From Zingiber officinale (taxonomy: Eukaryota; Streptophyta; Magnoliopsida; Zingiberales; Zingiberaceae), in assembly GCF_018446385.1 (NCBI RefSeq), contig NC_055997.1:44396254-44460253 (forward strand): a stretch of 64,000 nt of DNA, given 5' to 3'. Of this stretch, positions 23,796 to 36,040 are shown in pieces. Made by a program: the position numbers and the translations under genes. The notes below the pieces were generated by a model that had not been told where the DNA came from, did no database searches, and saw only the letters and a list, made by a program, of their open reading frames with translations. The first letter of the stretch is position 1. Each line of letters begins with the position of its first letter.

Positions 23796-24690
23796 TTGAC
23801 CAATACCTTGGAAAGATATTGATAAAATATAGCCTAGGGCTAGTTAGGATAAGTAACATAGAAGGTAGCTGATAGAAGCCTCATAAGGAATAATAATCAT
23901 TAACTAAACCTAGTCATGATTAACTTCGACCGATACAAGGAACATTGGTACATTGAGATATCCATGATATAATAGAAGCAGAAGGGGCGGGAAGAAATGA
24001 TAGAAACATTTTAAAGGAACTCATGAGGTAGTATAGAGGTAAATATTTCAAATAAGATAATTAATGAAGATATCTACAATATGTGACTCTATGACAGGTA
24101 TTATATATTTTGGCAGGAAATGTGTTTTTAGATTTTTTGCAGGTGCTAAATGACAAAGAAGGTACATCTGGGGTACAAGAAAGATTCCTTAAAAGTCATT
24201 CACCACAAGTACGCAGCTTACATCATCTCATAACAAACTCTAATAAACCGGGGTCGACTTCATGACTACGGAGGTTATATGAAGTGGTATAAAAAGGGGA
24301 ATCCTCTCCGTTGGCTAGGTAAGTTCACATCATTGCACACATTCATAACCCTAATTTCCAGCTACTGGTAATCTTCTTCTTCTTTCTTCCACACCAAGAA
24401 AGATCACTAACTTGAGCGTTGGAGGGCCTAGCCAGGGATTCCCACCCCGGTCTTAGGTCACTGACGATAGTGTTGGCTGGTCTCTTGTGCGCAGGAAGTC
24501 TTGGAAGCTCCGAATCTGTGTTTCTCTTCGATTGGATTTCTCTCTCGTCATCGGATCTTCGTGTAAGCAGGGCATTCGGTGATCCTATTTTTTGGATCCG
24601 CTTTGGGTTTCTCGGATCGTTGTTATACAGGCATTATTCTTCATCAGCGGCATTACTCTTCATCAGCGGTAGGTTTTTTCTTGCAGGCTC
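23796..24690 (+). other. Probable LTR of the Tat element (promoter and leader part)
   Basis: After the array comes a TATA box context at 24288 and then CTTGAGCGTTGGAGGGCCTA at 24411-24430, a landmark often seen near the LTR end of plant Tat elements. The sequence ends abruptly near 24690, where copia gag sequence starts on the other strand. I cannot place the LTR start. Confidence 0.5.
24288..24295 (+). promoter_or_regulatory. TATA box candidate in Tat LTR
   Basis: TATAAAAA followed by GGGGA, roughly 120 bp before the conserved CTTGAGCGT landmark, the usual arrangement in these LTRs. Confidence 0.6.
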
Positions 24691-24699
24691 TCCATCCTG

Positions 24700-25139
24700 C
24701 CTAGCCTCTCAGACAGGATCACTGAGCATGGCTCAACTTTTGGTTTCTCATCCTCTACTTGTGCGACTTCATCCTCCTCTTTAGATTTTTCTTCTTCTTG
24801 TGTAGGCATAAGTTCTTTGACTAGAACTTTCTTCACTTTGCTCCACAAATCGTGGGCATTTTCGTATTCACCTACATCACTTATCACGTTAGAAGGCAAA
24901 ATATCAATTAAAATCGATATTACCTTTGAATTTGCCTTTTACTATGAAGTTTGCTCCTCCATTTAATATCATGGTCAGAGTGTCTTCCCTTTCTTATCTT
25001 TTGGTACTTCGAACGGCTCCTTAACCACCATCATGGTATCCCAATCCATGTCAAAAAAGACCTCCATCTTCATCGTCCAATAGGAGATGTCCCATAAGCT
25101 TCCTCCTTTATACTTCGGAGGTTAAATCATGTCGATCAT
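24700..25139 (-). pseudogene. Copia-type gag fragment
   Basis: Minus-strand reading from ATG at 25139 gives MIDMI(stop)PPKYKGGSLWDISYW, then FEVPKDKKGK, then ILPSNVISDVGEYENAHDLWSKVKK. These are typical of the Gag N-terminus of plant Ty1/copia elements. An acidic stretch with EEEKSKEEDE follows, then CSVILSE. In-frame stops and a shift are present, and the gene ends near 24700, where it joins Tat sequence. The rest of gag and all of pol are missing. Confidence 0.75.
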
Positions 25140-25188
25140 CTTCTTGAAGTTGCTCTTTTCGGTGGTTAGTCTAGTGAAGTGTGACCAT

Positions 25189-25200
25189 GCTCTGATACCA
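25189..25200 (-). promoter_or_regulatory. Primer binding site of minus-strand copia-like element
   Basis: GCTCTGATACCA is the reverse of TGGTATCAGAGC, the initiator-Met tRNA primer site. It lies two bases left of the LTR edge at 25203, which fixes the element's orientation as minus. Confidence 0.9.
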
Positions 25201-26348
25201 TTTGTTGGGGATCGTACGGTCGGCTAAAAGGGGGGTTGAATAGATGTTTCCCCCAATTTGACTGCTTCCTATGTATTCGTTAGTGCATAGTGGAAAACAA
25301 ACAAATACAAATATGAATACACTATGAAAGATAAAGGCAAGACAAGAAAGCAAACCGCTAACATGTTTCCTTTAATGTGGTTCGGAGATTAGGGCTCCTA
25401 CTCCACGGTTGTCCGTAAGGTGGATGATCCCTATCCATCGGTGCATTAGCCCCCGGAAAACTCCGGCTACTCAAGCAACTCCTTGTGGGTGGAGAAACCT
25501 CACCACAACATCAACTAAGAACACTTGGACACAAAAGAAACCTTGAGCACTTAATGACTACTAATTAGGCTATAACAAAGTCTAATTTCGTCAACTTTGG
25601 CTAGCCATCCTAAGCTCCATTATATATAGCTTGGGAAATCAGCAAGGTTGATTTTACCATTACTAGTCGACTGGTCCTTACACCATTCAATTGGTGTCAT
25701 CCCAACGATACTCTAACGACATTTTACCAGTTGACTAGTGTTAGGATCCTTCGTACGAAGGCTAGAGAGGGGGGGGGGTGTGAATAGCCGACCCCAAATC
25801 ATCGCGTTTCTACAAAACGTGTTAGCGCAGCGGAAAATAAACACAGAAACGAAAAGGAAAGAAGACAAACCTCAAACAAACCGATGTAACGAGGTTCGGA
25901 GATAAACTCCTACTCCTCGGCGTGTCCGTAAGGTGGACGAAGCCTATCAATCCGTCGGTGGATGAGTCCCCGGAGAACCGGCTAATAAATGCTCCTTGTG
26001 GGTGGAGAAACCTCGCCACAATACTTGTAACAACAAGAAAGGAGTACAAGGAAAACAAGAAGTAAATACAAACAACAATATGAATGCAACACTCGCTTGC
26101 CTTCTCTGTCGATCGGAGACGATGAAGCAGCAACTTCACAACCCAAACGCAGCAGCTGATCGACGACTGGAAGCTCACGCGAAGCTTCGGAAGCGAGCTC
26201 AACAAAGCTCAGAACCTCAGAGCACAGAAGCAGAAGCTTCAATCCAAGGAAGAAGAATAAGAAGAAGAAGTAGCTCTCAGCCTCCTTTTATACCTACGGA
26301 GAAAGAAGAAGAGAGAAAATCTAGCCGTTGCGTCGCAACGGCTAGTGC

Positions 26349-26598
26349 CCTGATCGGTCTGTGGACCGATCAGGGAACTTCCTGATCGGTCTAGGGGACC
26401 GATCAGGCTTTGTGCTGATCGGTCCCCAGACCGATCAGCCCTTCTTGCGCCTCGCTCCTGTTCGGCTTCTAATCAACTCCTGATCGGTCACCAGACCGAT
26501 CAGTTATCACACAGTATGCTACTGATGTGTTACTGATCGATCACCAGACCGATCAGAATATTCGCGGTATCACTGGATCGATCACCAGATCGATCCAG
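26349..26598. repeat. Cluster of six palindromic GATCGGTC...GACCGATC modules
   Basis: Six near-perfect dyads of 24-27 bp occur at about 26349-26374, 26381-26407, 26415-26438, 26480-26503, 26533-26556 and 26573-26598. Each has arms CTGATCGGTC / GACCGATCAG (the last is CTGGATCGATC / GATCGATCCAG) around a loop of 4-6 bases. They lie within the solo LTR. Confidence 0.9.
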
Positions 26599-26834
26599 CT
26601 CATGGTTTTCGCCCAAACCAAGTCCAAACCAACATCCGGTCAATCTTGACCTGTTGGTACATTGCGCCTAGCATCTGATCACTCCCTTGACCTGCTAGGA
26701 CTCCCTGCTAAGTGTCCAGTCAATCCCTTTGACCCACTTAGGCTTTTCTCTCCGTACCAAGTATCCGGTCACTCCTATGACCTACTTGGACTTCCCATCA
26801 CCAGATGTCCGATCACCCTTGATCCATCTAGATT

Positions 26835-27085
26835 TTCCCTTGCCCGGCTTCACTCACCAGGACTTTCACCTAGCTTCACTCACTAGGGTTTTCACCTGGC
26901 TTCACTCACCAGGATTTCCAATTTGCCTGGCTTCACTCACCAGGACTTCCCAACTGACCTAGCTTCACTCACCAGGACTTTCCCTTGCCTGGCTTCACTC
27001 ACCAGGACTTTCTCGAATGCCTGGCTTCACTCACCAGGACTTTCCCTTGCCTGGCTTCACTCACCAGGACTTTCTACATCCGGTC
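26835..27085 (+). repeat. Degenerate about 30-bp tandem repeat CTTCACTCACCAGGACTT
   Basis: The block GGCTTCACTCACCAGGACTT recurs seven to eight times with spacers of about 10-15 bp inside the solo LTR. Peptides readable through it simply follow the repeat. Confidence 0.85.
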
Positions 27086-27962
27086 CAGAGAACGAGCTAC
27101 CGAGCCCTCTCTGACCACAGTCCAGAGAACGAGCTACCGAGCCCTCTCCGTCTTCCCATTTGCCAAGCTTCCATACTTGGACTTCTCCGTGCCAAGTCTC
27201 CATACTTGGACTTTCTCCCGTGCCAAGCTCCCTGCTTGGACTTTTCCGAGTCAGGTCAACTCACCTCGGGTCAACCAGGTCAACCTTGACCACGAGTTGC
27301 ACCCACAATCTCCCAAGCTTGTATCCTTGTCAAACATCAAGATACAACTTTTCTGTTCACGTCAAACATCGTCATAACTCGTCAAACATCAAAACATAAC
27401 TCGAGTCAAGTCAACTCGAGTCTGGTCAACCAGGTCAACCTTGACCTAAGGTTGCACCAACAACTAGTCCTTGTACCAGTCGACTGGTCCTCAACCGTTT
27501 GGGCACAGAAACTCTCTGTGCTCTGCCCTAGTCAACTGGTCCTAGTACCAGTTGACTGATACAACCCTAAACATAAAGTTTCCCTTCCCGAGTATATTTC
27601 TCTCACACTCGGACCCTCACGTCTCACTTGACTCTTCTTTACCGCCTTAACCTCCTGAGCTCAAGCCTACTTTTTTGACTCTCATCTCTCGGATGCATTC
27701 AAGCTCGCGGCTCGTTCCCAATACCATCCTTCACATATGCCTCGAAGTCGCTTCCCTTAGCCCTTGTCCTTGTTGCCTTATCCATGGTCCCTCAGATGCG
27801 CCATCCTTCGCAGGACTCGAAGCCATCAAGCTAAATCATATGTGTATCCTACAAACCTATATACTCATATACACATATCAAATATAAGGGTGAATATAAT
27901 TTAAACCCTTTGTCCAAATACCAAAACACATAGTCACACAGACCATTAGAATTGCTCCAACA

Positions 27963-28290
27963 GAGTCGTGGGTGAAAGGTGTTATATCCTTTAGTTTGGG
28001 CCATTTAGAAAGAAGGTATTGCATAAAAAAAAGGAACAACACGAGAAAACCCAAGATTTGCTCTTGAATTAAAAATGCAGGAGATAAAGAAAGAGAATAA
28101 AACTTAAGTGGTATTGCACCAATTTTGGGCAATTCAAGGATATCACAACAAAAAACTTTTCTGAAGAGGTAACTATACAGGTTTAGATTGATTTGAAAAA
28201 CGTAAGATCAAAAAAGTAGAGCGGAAGAAAAATAAAAAAAATAAACACCCTGTTTGATTTGTGATTTCACCAATTTAGAGCTAACCTGAA
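27963..28290. other. Unassigned spacer
   Basis: AT-rich; no gene, repeat or element boundary recognised. Confidence 0.4.
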
Positions 28291-28295
28291 AAAAA

Positions 28296-29580
28296 TCAAT
28301 CTTTTTTTAGTTTGAAAATAAGTACATAGTGGAATAACATAACATTGACACAAAAACACGAACATAAACTTGAGGAGTTACTTGGTTTGGAGACTTCGAT
28401 GACTCTTACTCCAAGACCCACAATCTCTTGGACCGTATTAATGGTCAATCCACTAAAAATCTCTTTTAAAACCACCAGAAGAGGGAATCGAATATAATAT
28501 ATCAAAGAAAGGGAAGTCTAACAGCCTAACTCCCTTTTTGCAAGTAATAAGAAAATGCAACAATTAATTTCGTTACAAATTCACAGAAAGAGGATCCAGA
28601 TGCACTCAAGAGTTGGTGTCGACCAGCTGGTAGCATTTGGAAGTTGCGGAACAGTAGCACAGTAGCAATCGAACGTGTTCACAGCAGTAGAAATCTCTTT
28701 GCAATTCATAGAGAAGATATATATTGAAGGATACTCGAACAGGGCTTATATAAATTGTTGAAGGCACCTCCAGCTTTGTCTGAAGTGCCTCTAGAAGCAA
28801 CACATATCCCCTTATCTTTGGAAATGATAAAATTTGCAACCTGTGGATTTTATCCTCTAGAGGGTGCATTGAAAGCTCTCCAAGGAGCCTCCAGTGCCAA
28901 GCTTCAAGGTGCTTCCATTCACATGGGAGGCGCCTCCACATACTTTCACGTAAGGACTTCAACCAAAGCATATGAGGTGCCTCCACTCGACCAAGAGGGG
29001 CTTCGGGTCAATGTTCACCCCAGACTTGAGTCACTTTTTGGTCCTGTAAAACGTGTTAATCCAAATAATAAACTATACCCTATAAAATAGTGTTAACACA
29101 TTAATAAAATAGTATTATTAATTAAATTATGCCTTCTCAAGATCAAGATTTAGTCACGGTCTTACTCTAGCTTTCTAAATGGACCCAAAGTGGACCTCCA
29201 CCTAAAGTCTCTAAATGGCACTCATCCTTACTAGACACTCTCCTCCAGTGACTTACTTTACTTACCATGTAGAATCGCTCGACTCCCTTTCAGCCCACTA
29301 GGTCTTCCCGCTAGTTGTCAGGTTCGCTGATCCAACTGGACTTCAACCAGTTGTCATGTCTCGCGGACCCTACCGAACTTTCTGCTAGATATCAGGTCAC
29401 TCGACCTATCTAAACTTCTACACCATCTATCAGGTCTTCCAGACCGAGATGGATTTTAGCTTGGTGTCAGACCTGTCAAGTGTTGAACACTTGGTAGAAA
29501 GGTTAGATCACACCACACCTAACTTTAATTCATTTGTCATTCATCAAAACTTAGGTTTGATCATTGGTGTCAACTTTACC
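28296..29580 (-). other. Old LTR-like remnant of the same general copia-like type
   Basis: It shares the layout of the LTRs at 25203 and 25739: a GGTTTGGAGACTTCGATGAC-like block, a repetitive GGTGCCTCCA/AGGCGCCTCC stretch (28765-28990), and a CAGGTC/CTAGGTCTTCCCG tract at 29280-29445. No clean edges or target duplication are visible, so it is probably an old, eroded copy. Short reading frames here look fortuitous. Confidence 0.4.
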
Positions 29581-30166
29581 AACAAGATCTGTATTGAAAT
29601 AAGGAGAAGAACAAAGGAGGACCACAAAAAAATCAATTCCAACAATCTAGAAAGTGTCTATAGGCCACAAATATCTTTCCCTCAATGGTTGATTATACTG
29701 GATATGCAATTTGAACCCCCTCCACAAGCTCAAAGTGAATTAAGGATAAAGATAGACCAATTTCTACAAAACTTTCACTAAGGACTCCTTTTCTACAAAG
29801 ACTAGTGGGGGCAAATAACTGTAAAATTTTTGACAAATTCTAGGATAATAATTTAGTTGATTGCAAATTTATTGATGTACTTAAATATATAGATTTTGAT
29901 GATGATTGTTCTAATGATAGAATTAATTACAAATTTTTAGATTTACCTATTAGGGTTAAAGATTGTTATAGTGAAATAGAATTTTCTGATGATGAATGTG
30001 TTGAGAATTATAATTTCAAGACTATAAGTGAAATTGTTGATTCTCCTACGGATGATATTGATCTTAGTATACAACATTTTATGTAATGATGTTAACGATT
30101 TGGAAGAAAGTCTAGGGAGATGTGTTGTCGAAGTGATATCTCAAGAATTAATTTCTCTATTCCTAC

Positions 30167-30849
30167 TGTTTGGATCAAAAGAATTCAGATATCTTCACAA
30201 TGTTATGATATTATCAACTTTAGGCCTAAACCCTCATAGTTTTATTTTCTGCTATACCCAAAAGTCCTTATACCAATGAAGATATCCTTCCTTTATAAGT
30301 CTATGATTCTTTCCATGTGCTTTTATTATGGGACTTTATTTACAACCATTGCAACCCAACATCCCCCCCCCTCCAAATGAAGGACCTCTTCCTCAAGTCT
30401 ATCTACTTGATATCATCTGATCCTTGACCCACCAAGACTTTCCTACCCCTCGACCCAACCGACCTAATAGGACTTCCTTTCCTAGCCGTAACTAGAACTT
30501 CTTTGCCCGGTGTCTAGTCATCTTGATCCAGATATGGGAGCTCTCATTTCCTTCATTATAGATCAATATTCCACCCACATGACTCGATTGGACCATAACT
30601 CTTGTGCATAGTCGGTAGTTAGTCCTTATGGTAGTCTGGGCTCTTATACCAATTGTTAGGACCAAAAGAATTTAAATATCTCTATAATGGTATGATATTG
30701 TTTACTTTGAGATTAAGTCCTCATGGCTTTGTTTTTGGGCTCTACCCAAAATGCCTCATACCAATAGAGATATTTTTTCCTTATAAGTCCATGATCCTTT
30801 CCATGTGTTTTTAATGTGGGACTTTATTTGCAACCATTGCAATCCAACA
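30167..30849 (-). mobile_element. TRIM retrotransposon
   Basis: Two similar direct repeats of about 195 bp (30167-30361 and 30654-30849) with TGTTxGGA...CAACA edges flank about 290 bp. Next to the right repeat is GGGCTCTTATACCA, the reverse of a Met-tRNA primer site with one change. Next to the left repeat is a C-rich stretch (30362-30372), a polypurine tract on the minus strand. Flanks are CCTAC (30162-30166) and CCCAC (30850-30854), a 4/5 match. No coding capacity, so it depends on other elements. Confidence 0.85.
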
Positions 30850-32538
30850 CCCACAACCACTTGATATGAGAGTTGTAAGAAATGAACAAGTTGAGGATAT
30901 AAGTGCAGAGATGACAGAGCCCTAAGAATCACCATCTTTAGTTGTACTACTACATGAGCCAGAGCCAGAACCATCATTTGATCCTAAAGAAGTCACATCC
31001 ACCTGTTTAGAACTTTTAGATACCTTTAAGCAATGTAAGGTTAGTATTTTGTATAATCTTTTAGAAAACTTCATAGAGATTCCTGTAATTTATTTTGTTG
31101 GATGTGATTCAATTTTTGATACATGCTTCATCAAATTTAATATGGTTCTAGTTCTATCTTATATAATATGTTTATGGGGGGTATGTTTTTCCTATGGTTT
31201 GCAAGTTTTCATGAGGCTAAAAATTGGATGCACAATCTAAACCATCTTTGACCTTCGGAAAGAACTTCTAAGGAGATGAAGATGGAGAGAGTAGTGCTAC
31301 ACTACATTGATCTCATAATGACTGCGCTCTTCATAATAAAATGGGCTATTGGAAAAAAAGTCTAGAAGTATCTTACTCTGACAAGAGCAAGATTTAGATA
31401 AATCTTATAAGGGCTCAAGATAATGACCTAAAATATGTTCTTCTTGGGAGGCACCTCAAGTTCTTTCTTGTTTTTATTTCTCTTTTTCATAACCCAAACC
31501 CTCTACTTAGTTTTTCTTGTCTATTGTAGAGGATTCAAAGATTGGGAGGAGTGCAACCACTAGATGGAGGGGTTAATGACTTAGGTGTTTAGAACGCACC
31601 ATTTGGTAACCCTCTTTTTCAAAACCTCATCTACATTGCTTTTAGTTTTCATTGAGACATTGAAATATTTAATTCTGGGGGAATGTATATATTTTGGGTT
31701 GCTAATTAGTTCTGTCATGTTTTTCTTTGCATAATAAATCTTTCTTCTTGCTTACATCATATAATGTTTAGCTCTTATAGATGTTTTTGACTCGAATAGA
31801 AGCACTCATGCATGCTTTGTCCATTAAGCAATATCCTGATGTGTTTAGTAATAGTGCTATCATATGGATGCATCCTCTCATTTTTAGTGATTCATATTTT
31901 TCCTATTTAGTAGTAAACTTTTATAAAGTGTATTGAGTTGATTTGCTTTCACTATAGCCTACCTGATAGTTTGATATTTCACTTCACTAACAATTTATTT
32001 CCGAAGGGTTAAGTTAGTACAAGCTAATCATGATTCCTTTAGTTAGACTAGTACTAAGGTGACCATAGGTGATTTTTTCCCAACACTTTAGTTAGTGGAC
32101 TATGCTTAGTGTGTGTAAAAAATTAAAATCCCATGTGAGAAGAAAAAAAAACAGAGGAAATAAAGGGATACAAAAATAATTAACATGGGGGGAAAGAATT
32201 GGATGCCCCTTTGAGATCGAGTTAGGTCACTTGGGAAACATCTATCTATTTCTCTCATCATCGAGCATGCCCTTGATACTTTGTGTCGGGAAGAGGGGGT
32301 GAACCTCACATATGATGGGTAATTGCCTAACACCGGAACCCTTGGGAACACAATTGAAGGATGACTTGACTAGGGATGAATTCAAAACCATAGGAACAAG
32401 CCATGTACTATGCACTTAACTAGCTTGTAGGTTTGGTGAAACTAATTGAGTACTTGCTCCTTAAGATGATACCATTTAATAGGACTAGATGGGTTCTCCA
32501 AAATTGGGGATATTATTGGCATGTAGATTAATATTTAC

Positions 32539-32572
32539 TTGAGGACAAGCAAAGGTTTGTTCTAGGGGAATT
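32539..32572 (+). promoter_or_regulatory. Polypurine tract region of Athila-like element
   Basis: TTGAGGACAAGCAAAGG followed by GGGGAATT immediately before TGAGAAATGTG (32573). This word pair precedes the 3' LTR in many plant Athila elements, so the LTR probably starts at 32573. Confidence 0.6.
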
Positions 32573-32789
32573 TGAGAAATGTGAAGTATATAGGGTTTTC
32601 ATCATGTTTTCATGCTACATTTGACCTACTTTTGCATGCATGATTTAAGATATCTTGATTCTATAAGTCCCATGTTGGTTTTGATGTGGTCAACTAAGTT
32701 AAGTTTGGTTCTTCACATTTGATGTCTTGCATCTAAGTGTGCAGAGACTTAGGAACACAAGAAGTCAAACGAAAAATGTGGTGGACAAG

Positions 32790-34430
32790 AAGAATGGCAT
32801 AGGAATTGAGTCAACCAACTTGGTACATCAGAAGGACAAGAAGCTGAAAAGAGTACACCAGTGGAGCGAGAAAGACGCGCACGACACTTCCGAGGAACAA
32901 GAAGAGGGAGTGGAAGACTGCTCATGGAGAAAGCGGAGTTGGGTTTGGGTGAGCTCAACTCTGGATGGCAGGAGGATCACCTGTTCGATCAGAGAAAAAG
33001 TCAGACAAGTCGGCACAAATTTAACTCATTTGGGCACCTGGACCAGCCTATCTTGTGTCGAACAAGCATGTCGGTGTGAATCACTTTCGGGGCCATTTCA
33101 GCAGCACTGTCCAAGCACTCGGTCAGTGATAAAGTTTTATCATCGCACTATTGTGTATCCGTTGTGAGCAAATAAGGCGCACAGTTGGGGCACCCAGAGC
33201 TGGTCCAGGTGCCCGGAGTCGCCACGTCTGTAAATAGCTATTTTCGATCTGTGGGTTATAAATATTTATCTGGTCCTCTTTATTCATACAACACATGTAT
33301 GCACTCGGAATATTCATTTTGTTCTTTAGTCTTTGAGCTATCAACGTCCAGTACGAGATTTCTCTGCCTCCAACTTGTGTCGAAGAAGGAATCTAGTAAA
33401 CAAACATCATTTACCTTGGATTAGCAACTTCCTCGATTGCAAACAAGTAAATATCGGTAATCTCATCCACTTTTCAAAGTATTTCTTTTCTTTATTAAAG
33501 TGTTTGTATGACTAACGTCAAAATGAGAGAGAAAGGTAGAGTCGTCTTAATTGCAGGGCTATTCATCTCCCTCTAGCAGACCGCCAAAGGACCAACAGAT
33601 TCTACACTCCATTTTCATGTTTTATTACTCCTATATATCTCTCTCATGTATTTTGATGACATGAACAAAGATTGGAGTGAAATGGAGAGCGAAGAGATCA
33701 AGTTGAAGAGGCTCTATCTGAACATAGGCACCCATGTCCAATGGCACAGGTCGTGTCCGACTCAGGTGCCCTGTCGTGACCAACCCATGCCCAGCGGTAC
33801 GGGCCATGCCCCTCTCAAGTGCCCTACCATGACTAGCTCGTGCCTAGTGGCATGAGTTGTGATCGACTCTGCAAGTTTGCCATGGCCACTGTGTCATGCC
33901 TAGCCAGATCTAGAGCCTCCACATTCGACACGGGTGCCCGTGCCAAACGGCACAACTCATGTTGCTGCCCCATTTTCCAGCACTATATAAAAGAATAGTC
34001 TTCATTAGATTGGGGATCTCAATTTAGGGTCGTCCAATGACCCTTAGGGGACGAGAGGACTATGCTCCCTGCTTCTATTAGTGTCTTTGATTTGTAATTT
34101 TTTATAATGGAGTAATTCTCTTGATTCTACGGGGTAGGAAATATCTTTTCAATAGACAGATAATGATTTTTTTGGTAGAATAAGCAAGTCCATTGCTAAT
34201 TACAAATTTAATCCATCAACTCAAGTGAACAAGTGACCAATCTATTAACTCGGTTAAGATTTTGAGCTAAGTTCATTTGTATTCATCCGTAGTGGCTTCT
34301 AATGTAATATTGTAGTGACATATAATATTTGTCTCGGAAGAAAGTTGAGATTTTATTTTAAAATATATAGAATCTTAATGTATGTATCTTGTCAATGTAA
34401 TATTGTAGTGACATGTAATATTTGTCTCAG
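32790..34430 (+). repeat. 1.64-kb tandem duplication, copy 1 (LTR-like)
   Basis: This segment is repeated with offset 1641 bp at 34431-36040. Landmarks in each copy: TACATCAGA.GGACAAG, the run at 33185/34826 (GGGGCACCCAGAGCTGGTCC), and a TATA context at 33984/35626. It follows the probable Athila LTR start, so it is likely LTR sequence. The paired short reading frames (for example 33646-33855 and 35288-35497) exist only because of the duplication. Confidence 0.88.
33984..33991 (+). promoter_or_regulatory. TATA box candidate in LTR-like copy 1
   Basis: TATATAAA, preceded by a stretch with repeated CATGCC/GTGCC words. The same sequence occurs in copy 2 at 35626. Confidence 0.5.
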
Positions 34431-36040
34431 AAGAATGACATAGGAATTGAGTCAACGAACTTGGTACATCAGAGGGACAAGGGGCTGAAAAGAGTACACC
34501 AATGGAGCGAGAAAGACACGCGCGACACTTCCGAGGGACAAGAAGCCGGAGTGGAAGATTGCTCAAGGAGAAAGTGGAGTTGAGTTTGGGTGTGCTAAAC
34601 TCTGTATGGTAGGAGGATCACCTGTTCGATCGGAGAAAAAGTCAGACAAGTCGGCACAAATTTAACTCGTTTGTGCACCTGGACCAGCCTATCTTGTTGC
34701 CGAACAAGCATGTCGGTGTGAATCACTTTCGGGGCCATTTCAGCAGCACTGTCCAAGCGCTTAGTCTGTGATAAAGTTTTATCATCGCACTATTGTGTAT
34801 CCGTTATGAGCAAATATGGCACACAGTTGGGGCACCCAGAGCTGGTCCAGGTGCTCGGAGTCGCCACGTCTGTAAATAGCTATTTTCGATCTGTGGGTTA
34901 TAAATATTTATCTGGTCCTCTTTATTCATACAACACTTGTATGCACTCGGAATATTCATTCTGTTATTTATACTTTGAGCTATCAACGTCCTGTACGAGA
35001 TTTCTCTGCCTCCAACTTGTGTCGAAGAAGGAATCTAGTAAACAAACATCATTTACCTTGGATTAGCAACTTCCTCGGTTGCAAACAAGTAAATATCGAT
35101 AATCTCATCCACTTTTCTAAGTATTTATTTTCTTTATTAAAGTGTTTGTATGACTAACGTCAAAAAGAGAGAGAAAGGTAGATTCGTCTTAATTGCAGGG
35201 CTATTCATCTCCCTCTAGCCGACTGCCAAAGGACCAACAGATTCTACACTCCATTTTCATATTTTATTACTCCTATATACCGCTCTCATGTATTTTGATG
35301 ACAAGAACAAAGATTGGTGTGAAATGGAAAGCGAAGAGATCAAGTTGAAGAGGCTCTATCTGAACATAGGCACCCATGTCCAATGGCACAGGTCGTATCC
35401 AACTCAGGTGCCCTGCCGTGACCAACCCATGCCCAGCGGTACGGGCCATGCCCCGCTCAAGTGCCCTACCATGACTAGCCTGTGCCTAGTGGCATGAGTT
35501 GTGATCGGCTCTGCAAGTTTGCCATGGCCACTGTGTCATGCCTAGCCAGATCTAGAGCCTCCACATCCGACACGGGTGACTGTGCCAAACGGCACAACCC
35601 ATGTTGCTGCCCCATTTTCCAGCACTATATAAAAGAATAGTCTTCATTGGATTGGGGATCTCAATTTGGGATCGTCCAAAGACCCTTAGGGGACAAGAGG
35701 AATCCGCTCCCTGCTTCTATTAGTGTATTAAATTTGTAATTTTTTATAATGGAGTATTTCTCTTAATTTTACGGGGTAGGAAATATCTTTTCAATTGACA
35801 GATAATGATTTTTTTCGTAGAATAAGCAAGTCCATTGCTAATTACAAATTTAATCCTTCAACTCAAGTGAACAAGAGACCAATCTATTAACTCGGTTAAG
35901 ATTTTGAGCTAAGTTCATTTGTATTCGTCCGTAGTGGCTTCTAATGTAATATTGTAGTGACATATAATATTTGTCTAGGAAGAAAGTTGAGATTTTATTT
36001 TAAAATATATAGAATCTTAATATATGTATCTTGTCAATAT
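34431..36040 (+). repeat. 1.64-kb tandem duplication, copy 2
   Basis: Direct tandem copy of 32790-34430. Similarity ends near 36040 at CTTGTCAAT. A 40-bp piece (GTAATATTGTAGTGACAT...) near 34293 is repeated at 34397, immediately before copy 2, and so marks the junction. Confidence 0.88.

Larger units (their letters stand above)
25739..27462 (-). mobile_element. Solo LTR inserted in the copia-like LTR
   Basis: A 1724-bp sequence with edges TGTTAGGATCC and TTGCACCAACA, flanked by ACTAG at 25734-25738 and 27463-27467. Its first 250 bp resemble the host LTR (GAGGGGGG...TGAATAG, GAGGTTCGGAGAT, GTCCGTAAGGTGGA), so it belongs to a related family in the same minus orientation. No primer site, polypurine tract or coding sequence is present, hence a solo LTR. 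Confidence 0.88.
25203..27962 (-). mobile_element. 5' LTR of minus-strand copia-like element, split by a solo LTR
   Basis: The LTR edge TGTTGGGGATCG at 25203 is next to the primer site, and the other edge CTCCAACA lies at 27962. Without the 1.7-kb inserted solo LTR it is about 1.03 kb. It has palindrome-like words around ACTAGTCGACTGG and CCAGTTGACTAG (25660-25740 and 27463-27570). Only this LTR and part of gag remain; the left side is cut off near 24700. Confidence 0.8.
29815..32572 (+). mobile_element. Athila-like gypsy 3' region remnant (interrupted by a TRIM)
   Basis: The region contains landmarks of the area between pol and 3' LTR of plant Athila-type elements: TTCTTGGGAGGCACCTCAAG at 31440-31459, and TTGAGGACAAGCAAAGG at 32539-32555 followed by a GGGGAATT polypurine-like end. 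Translated pieces such as ENFIEIPVIYFVGCDSIFDTC and FNMVLVLSYIICLWG recall the degenerate env-like segment. Stops are frequent. Assignment rests on these landmarks only. Confidence 0.5.

Noticed and set aside
22946..23803. Family of similar 60-67-residue minus-strand peptides
   Set aside because: Produced by the 109-bp tandem array; no starts, motifs or other coding evidence.
28755..29090. 111-residue plus-strand frame
   Set aside because: Covers the GGTGCCTCC repeat part of an old LTR; no coding evidence.
29449..29781. 110-residue plus-strand frame
   Set aside because: No motif recognised; lies across the edge of an old LTR remnant. Too weak to call a gene.
32727..33167. 146-residue frame
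   Set aside because: Not preserved in the tandem copy at 34431-36040 and has no recognisable domain.
33646..33855. 69-residue frame, repeated at 35288-35497
   Set aside because: Explained by the 1.64-kb duplication; composition reflects CATGCC-type simple words.
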